Origin: an uncultured Bacilli bacterium
GTDB lineage: Bacteria > Bacillota_I > Bacilli_A > RF39 > UBA660
Reading direction: 5' to 3'
NCBI GenBank assembly: GCA_944350415.1
Contig: CALVOY010000025.1
Span: 1 to 32,792, forward strand
DNA length: 32,792 nt
Shown here: positions 32,492 through 32,792 of the stretch, piece after piece
Position numbering within the stretch: position 1 is the first letter of the stretch
Layout: every line of letters begins with the position of its first letter
Translations under genes and position numbers: made by a program
Notes under the pieces: model-generated
What the model saw: only the letters and a program-made list of their open reading frames with translations
Databases searched by the model: none
What the model was told of the DNA's origin: nothing

Positions 32492-32792
32492 CTATTTATT
32501 AATGACATACTCTAAAGAAACAATATCACTCAAGTCTTGATCAATGCTTGCTTTTAAATAAGTTCCTTCTTCTTCATCTAGGCTATCTCCGATATATCCT
32601 ACTAATGTGGTAACTTTATCAGCCTCATCTGTTAACTGGATACTAATATTCTTTAAGCTATAGACATCTCCACTCTCATTGTAGACTTCAGCTGTAAATG
32701 TAGTGATTCCATTTTCATAAACTAATTCTGCATTTTCAAATGATAATCCATCTACACTTTGATTCCTTAAATAGCCACTGTTAGGATCTGCT
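32492..32792 (-). CDS. C-terminal part of a probable exported beta-rich protein
   Basis: About 99 residues are visible up to a TAG; the start lies beyond the right edge. The sequence alternates hydrophobic and polar residues (ITTFTAEVYNESGDVYSL, ISIQLTDEADKVTTLVGYIG) and is acidic, with no Cys. This resembles the FxLYD/immunoglobulin-like domains of Gram-positive lipoproteins, in which one domain often forms the C-terminus. No signal peptide can be seen because the N-terminus is missing. Function unknown. Confidence 0.6.
   Translation of the reverse strand, partial: ADPNSGYLRNQSVDGLSFENAELVYENGITTFTAEVYNESGDVYSLKNISIQLTDEADKVTTLVGYIGDSLDEEEGTYLKASIDQDLSDIVSLEYVINK

Noticed and set aside
1-32792. 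Mycoplasma genetic code (UGA as Trp)
   Set aside because: TGA closes several genes precisely at expected ends (Abi, the larger nucleotidyltransferase-like gene), and conserved Trp positions use TGG.

Overview
The window is low-GC (roughly 30%) DNA from a Bacillota-type bacterium. The S10-spc-alpha ribosomal superoperon runs on into ecfA-ecfA-ecfT-truA-rplM-rpsI, which is the Bacilli/Clostridia gene order. Shine-Dalgarno sites are strong (AGGAGG), S14 is the short zinc type, and adenylate kinase carries a Cys4 zinc site. UGA is used as a stop and Trp is UGG, so this is genetic code 11, not the Mycoplasma code. Short genes, tight packing, and the absence of rpmD (L30) and map from their usual places point to a streamlined Bacilli lineage (Erysipelotrichia/RF39-like). 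That placement is inference.

Layout. (1) 1-1250, minus strand: the right part of a mobile module, with a serine recombinase running off the left edge behind two tiny genes and a ribbon-helix-helix gene that seems frameshifted. (2) 1250-5580: a stem-loop-rich spacer, an MFS transporter, a cytoplasmic Amidase_3 with a stunted LysM tail, a membrane-anchored CGFC thioredoxin, an internally deleted IS with perfect terminal repeats, and a TtcA-like tRNA thiolase. (3) 5645-12005: HtrA protease translationally coupled to an Abi_2/HEPN gene, a divergent zinc phospholipase C-like gene, an unknown gene, a SpoIID-like gene overlapping tail to tail with a CwlD-like amidase, and an orphan LytTR response regulator. 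(4) 12113-18836, minus strand: rplM-rpsI with its own promoter, truA, a strongly degenerate ECF transporter module, an SDR, and two related genes that look like decayed nucleotidyltransferases. (5) 18846-32174: 28 translation, secretion and transcription genes from rpsJ to rplQ read from one promoter at about 32.3 kb. (6) The 3' end of an exported beta-rich protein at the right edge.

How they work together. The superoperon supplies ribosomal proteins, RNA polymerase alpha, SecY, Adk and IF-1. TruA and the TtcA-like enzyme modify tRNA. SpoIID, the CwlD-like amidase and the signal-less amidase form a peptidoglycan-remodelling set of the kind used in sporulation, and HtrA and the anchored thioredoxin act outside the membrane. 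No RNA gene and no CRISPR array was found. The most unusual items are the paired ECF ATPases, both missing core catalytic residues in different positions, and the tandem decayed nucleotidyltransferase-like paralogues. Also notable are terminator-promoter units compressed to a few bases and an acidic tail on L3.
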